Below, piece after piece: positions 62,590 to 64,000 of a stretch of DNA of 64,000 bases. A model generated the notes under the pieces. It made no database searches and was not told the DNA's origin. It saw nothing but the letters and a program-made list of their open reading frames with translations. A program made the translations under genes and the position numbers. Within the stretch, counting starts at the first letter, position 1, and each line of letters begins with the position of its first letter. This DNA is from Sphagnum magellanicum (Eukaryota; Streptophyta; Sphagnopsida; Sphagnales; Sphagnaceae): positions 20,273,303-20,337,302 of the forward strand of contig CM038918.1 in the NCBI GenBank assembly GCA_021904315.1, given 5' to 3'.

Positions 62590-64000
62590 AACCTAATATA
62601 AATTTGAAAAATATATTGAAGTGTTTTTCATTAATGAAATTGAGAAAGATGAAGATCTATTACATGAAGGCACAAGGATGCATGAAACCATATCTAACTC
62701 ATTATAGCATTACAAAATCTTTAAAAAAATTCAATTCATATTATTTGTGGACATGGAGAGTGATATTACATCTATGAGTGAATAACCATTTTTGTACTAG
62801 TTTGGTCATATGGGCATACACGTTTTGCAATATAATCATGGATGTTTGGAATCTTTCAAACATATTTGATGAATAACTTACCACTTGCTCCCAAAAAATT
62901 CTCGTTTGTTTTGAAATTTTATCTTATTTTCCTTATTTGTTGGTGTAGTTTGGGATATAGTCACATCATGTGAAATTTGATGTGATTTCAGATGCCTTCG
63001 TTGTGTTCTCCTTCCATGGCATTTGTTGGCATATGGTTCACTATATTTGTTTCAGTGCCATTTCATAAATCCATTTGTTCAAAATATTGACATTTGTGTC
63101 TATCATTGCAAGAGATTCCATTAACCTCTTGTCACTTTTGTACTCCATAAAACATTTCTTGCAAGATGGTTATGGGAATAAAACCATATGCCCTTTCTCC
63201 ACTTTTTAAAGCCTAATTGGCCTAATCCAAGTCTCTTTTTTTTTGGTTTTTTTATTATATACATAAATATGCTGTCTTTTGGTTGATTTTGTAAATGTTT
63301 CTTCGATTTCCCACTTGAGTTGATGAAATCGACATGACATGAAAACTTTATTTTTGCCTTCACATCAATGTATTGTTAAACACATTAGACTTTCATTCAA
63401 AATGGACATGCAATTCACGTTGGCTACAGTGAAAAAATTTACCATGGTATTTTACTATTTTGTTTCACATGAATACAATATTGTGTGTCTGTGTGTGTTA
63501 ATTATTTTATTTTTGAGTTATATTTTTAAAATTAAAAAAAATTAAAGAAAATTTATGATTAAATTTTTACAATCATTATTTTTGTGTTTCAAGCGTTTCA
63601 TTGCATGTATAAGTGTTATGATTCTTTTTCTTTTGAAGGAGGGGGGGAGGGGGGGGGGGGTGTGCAGGGGGTAATTCACTTTTAATTGCATGTATTTGAG
63701 TAAAGGTCACATGTTAAGTTAAGTTTTCTTTGTTAGAATTTTTTGATCATTTAATTTATGGTTGCATGTTAAAGTTGACTTCAAATTATTAATACACATT
63801 CTATTTTAAAGTGCTGACTCATTCTATGCTAACAAATTTATTTCATATATATTTTGAATTATCACATACGATACATATTTTTACAAATTCCAATATTGAT
63901 GTGATGGCAATGTGCATTTGTGTTAGGATATGATGTGTTTGGACTAGCATGGTGCATCATGTATAATAGGCCCTCCTTGAATTGTAATAAATGTTTCAAC
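62590..64000. other. Intergenic, AT-rich, no gene seen
   Basis: Includes a G-rich run at about 63,640-63,661. No supported gene to the window end. Confidence 0.5.

Overview
The window is nuclear DNA from a land plant. The evidence is spliced genes with GT-AG introns, plant families (a CBP60 calmodulin-binding protein, a plant BRO1-domain protein, cytosolic RPL11), telo-box motifs around the ribosomal gene, and plant transposons (CACTA, PIF/Harbinger, LINE-type). Gene density is low: three clear complete genes, one partial gene and one doubtful locus in 64 kb of AT-rich, repeat-filled DNA. That suggests a large genome. Nothing in the sequence fixes the lineage; the decayed LINE family feels non-angiosperm to me, but this is only an impression.

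Layout. At 0-2.1 kb lies the 5' part of a Lys/Arg/Ser-rich nuclear-type protein on the minus strand, with a 104-bp tandem repeat in its leader intron. At 2-12.6 kb is intergenic DNA with a ~300-bp MITE and a LINE remnant on the minus strand. At 13.3-19.2 kb is a complete eight-exon CBP60 gene, followed by a 43-bp minisatellite, a Tourist-like MITE and a GC-rich island. At 24,103-32,770 is a full-length CACTA (En/Spm) transposon with a TAT target duplication, a TNP2 transposase, a second minus-strand gene carrying a SET-like domain, and a divergent TnpA-like gene. At 36-38.9 kb is a second LINE copy on the plus strand. At 40.9-45.6 kb is a complete eleven-exon BRO1-domain gene. At 49-51.9 kb is a decayed two-gene PIF/Harbinger element. 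At 53.3-54.3 kb is a duplicated repeat family that recurs inverted near 61 kb. At 55.5-57.6 kb is a doubtful coiled-coil locus on the minus strand, head to head with RPL11 (57,968-59,747). A second Harbinger relic lies at 61.7-62.6 kb.

The host genes look independent: Ca2+/calmodulin-linked transcription (CBP60), endosome/ESCRT-type function (BRO1 domain), translation (RPL11) and a nuclear SR-like protein. The most interesting region is the CACTA element. Its three genes keep splice sites and reading frames, and are broken only by eight in-frame stop codons, each explainable by one C-to-T change, as expected of a methylated and silenced element. I do not know of a described CACTA family carrying a SET-like gene.
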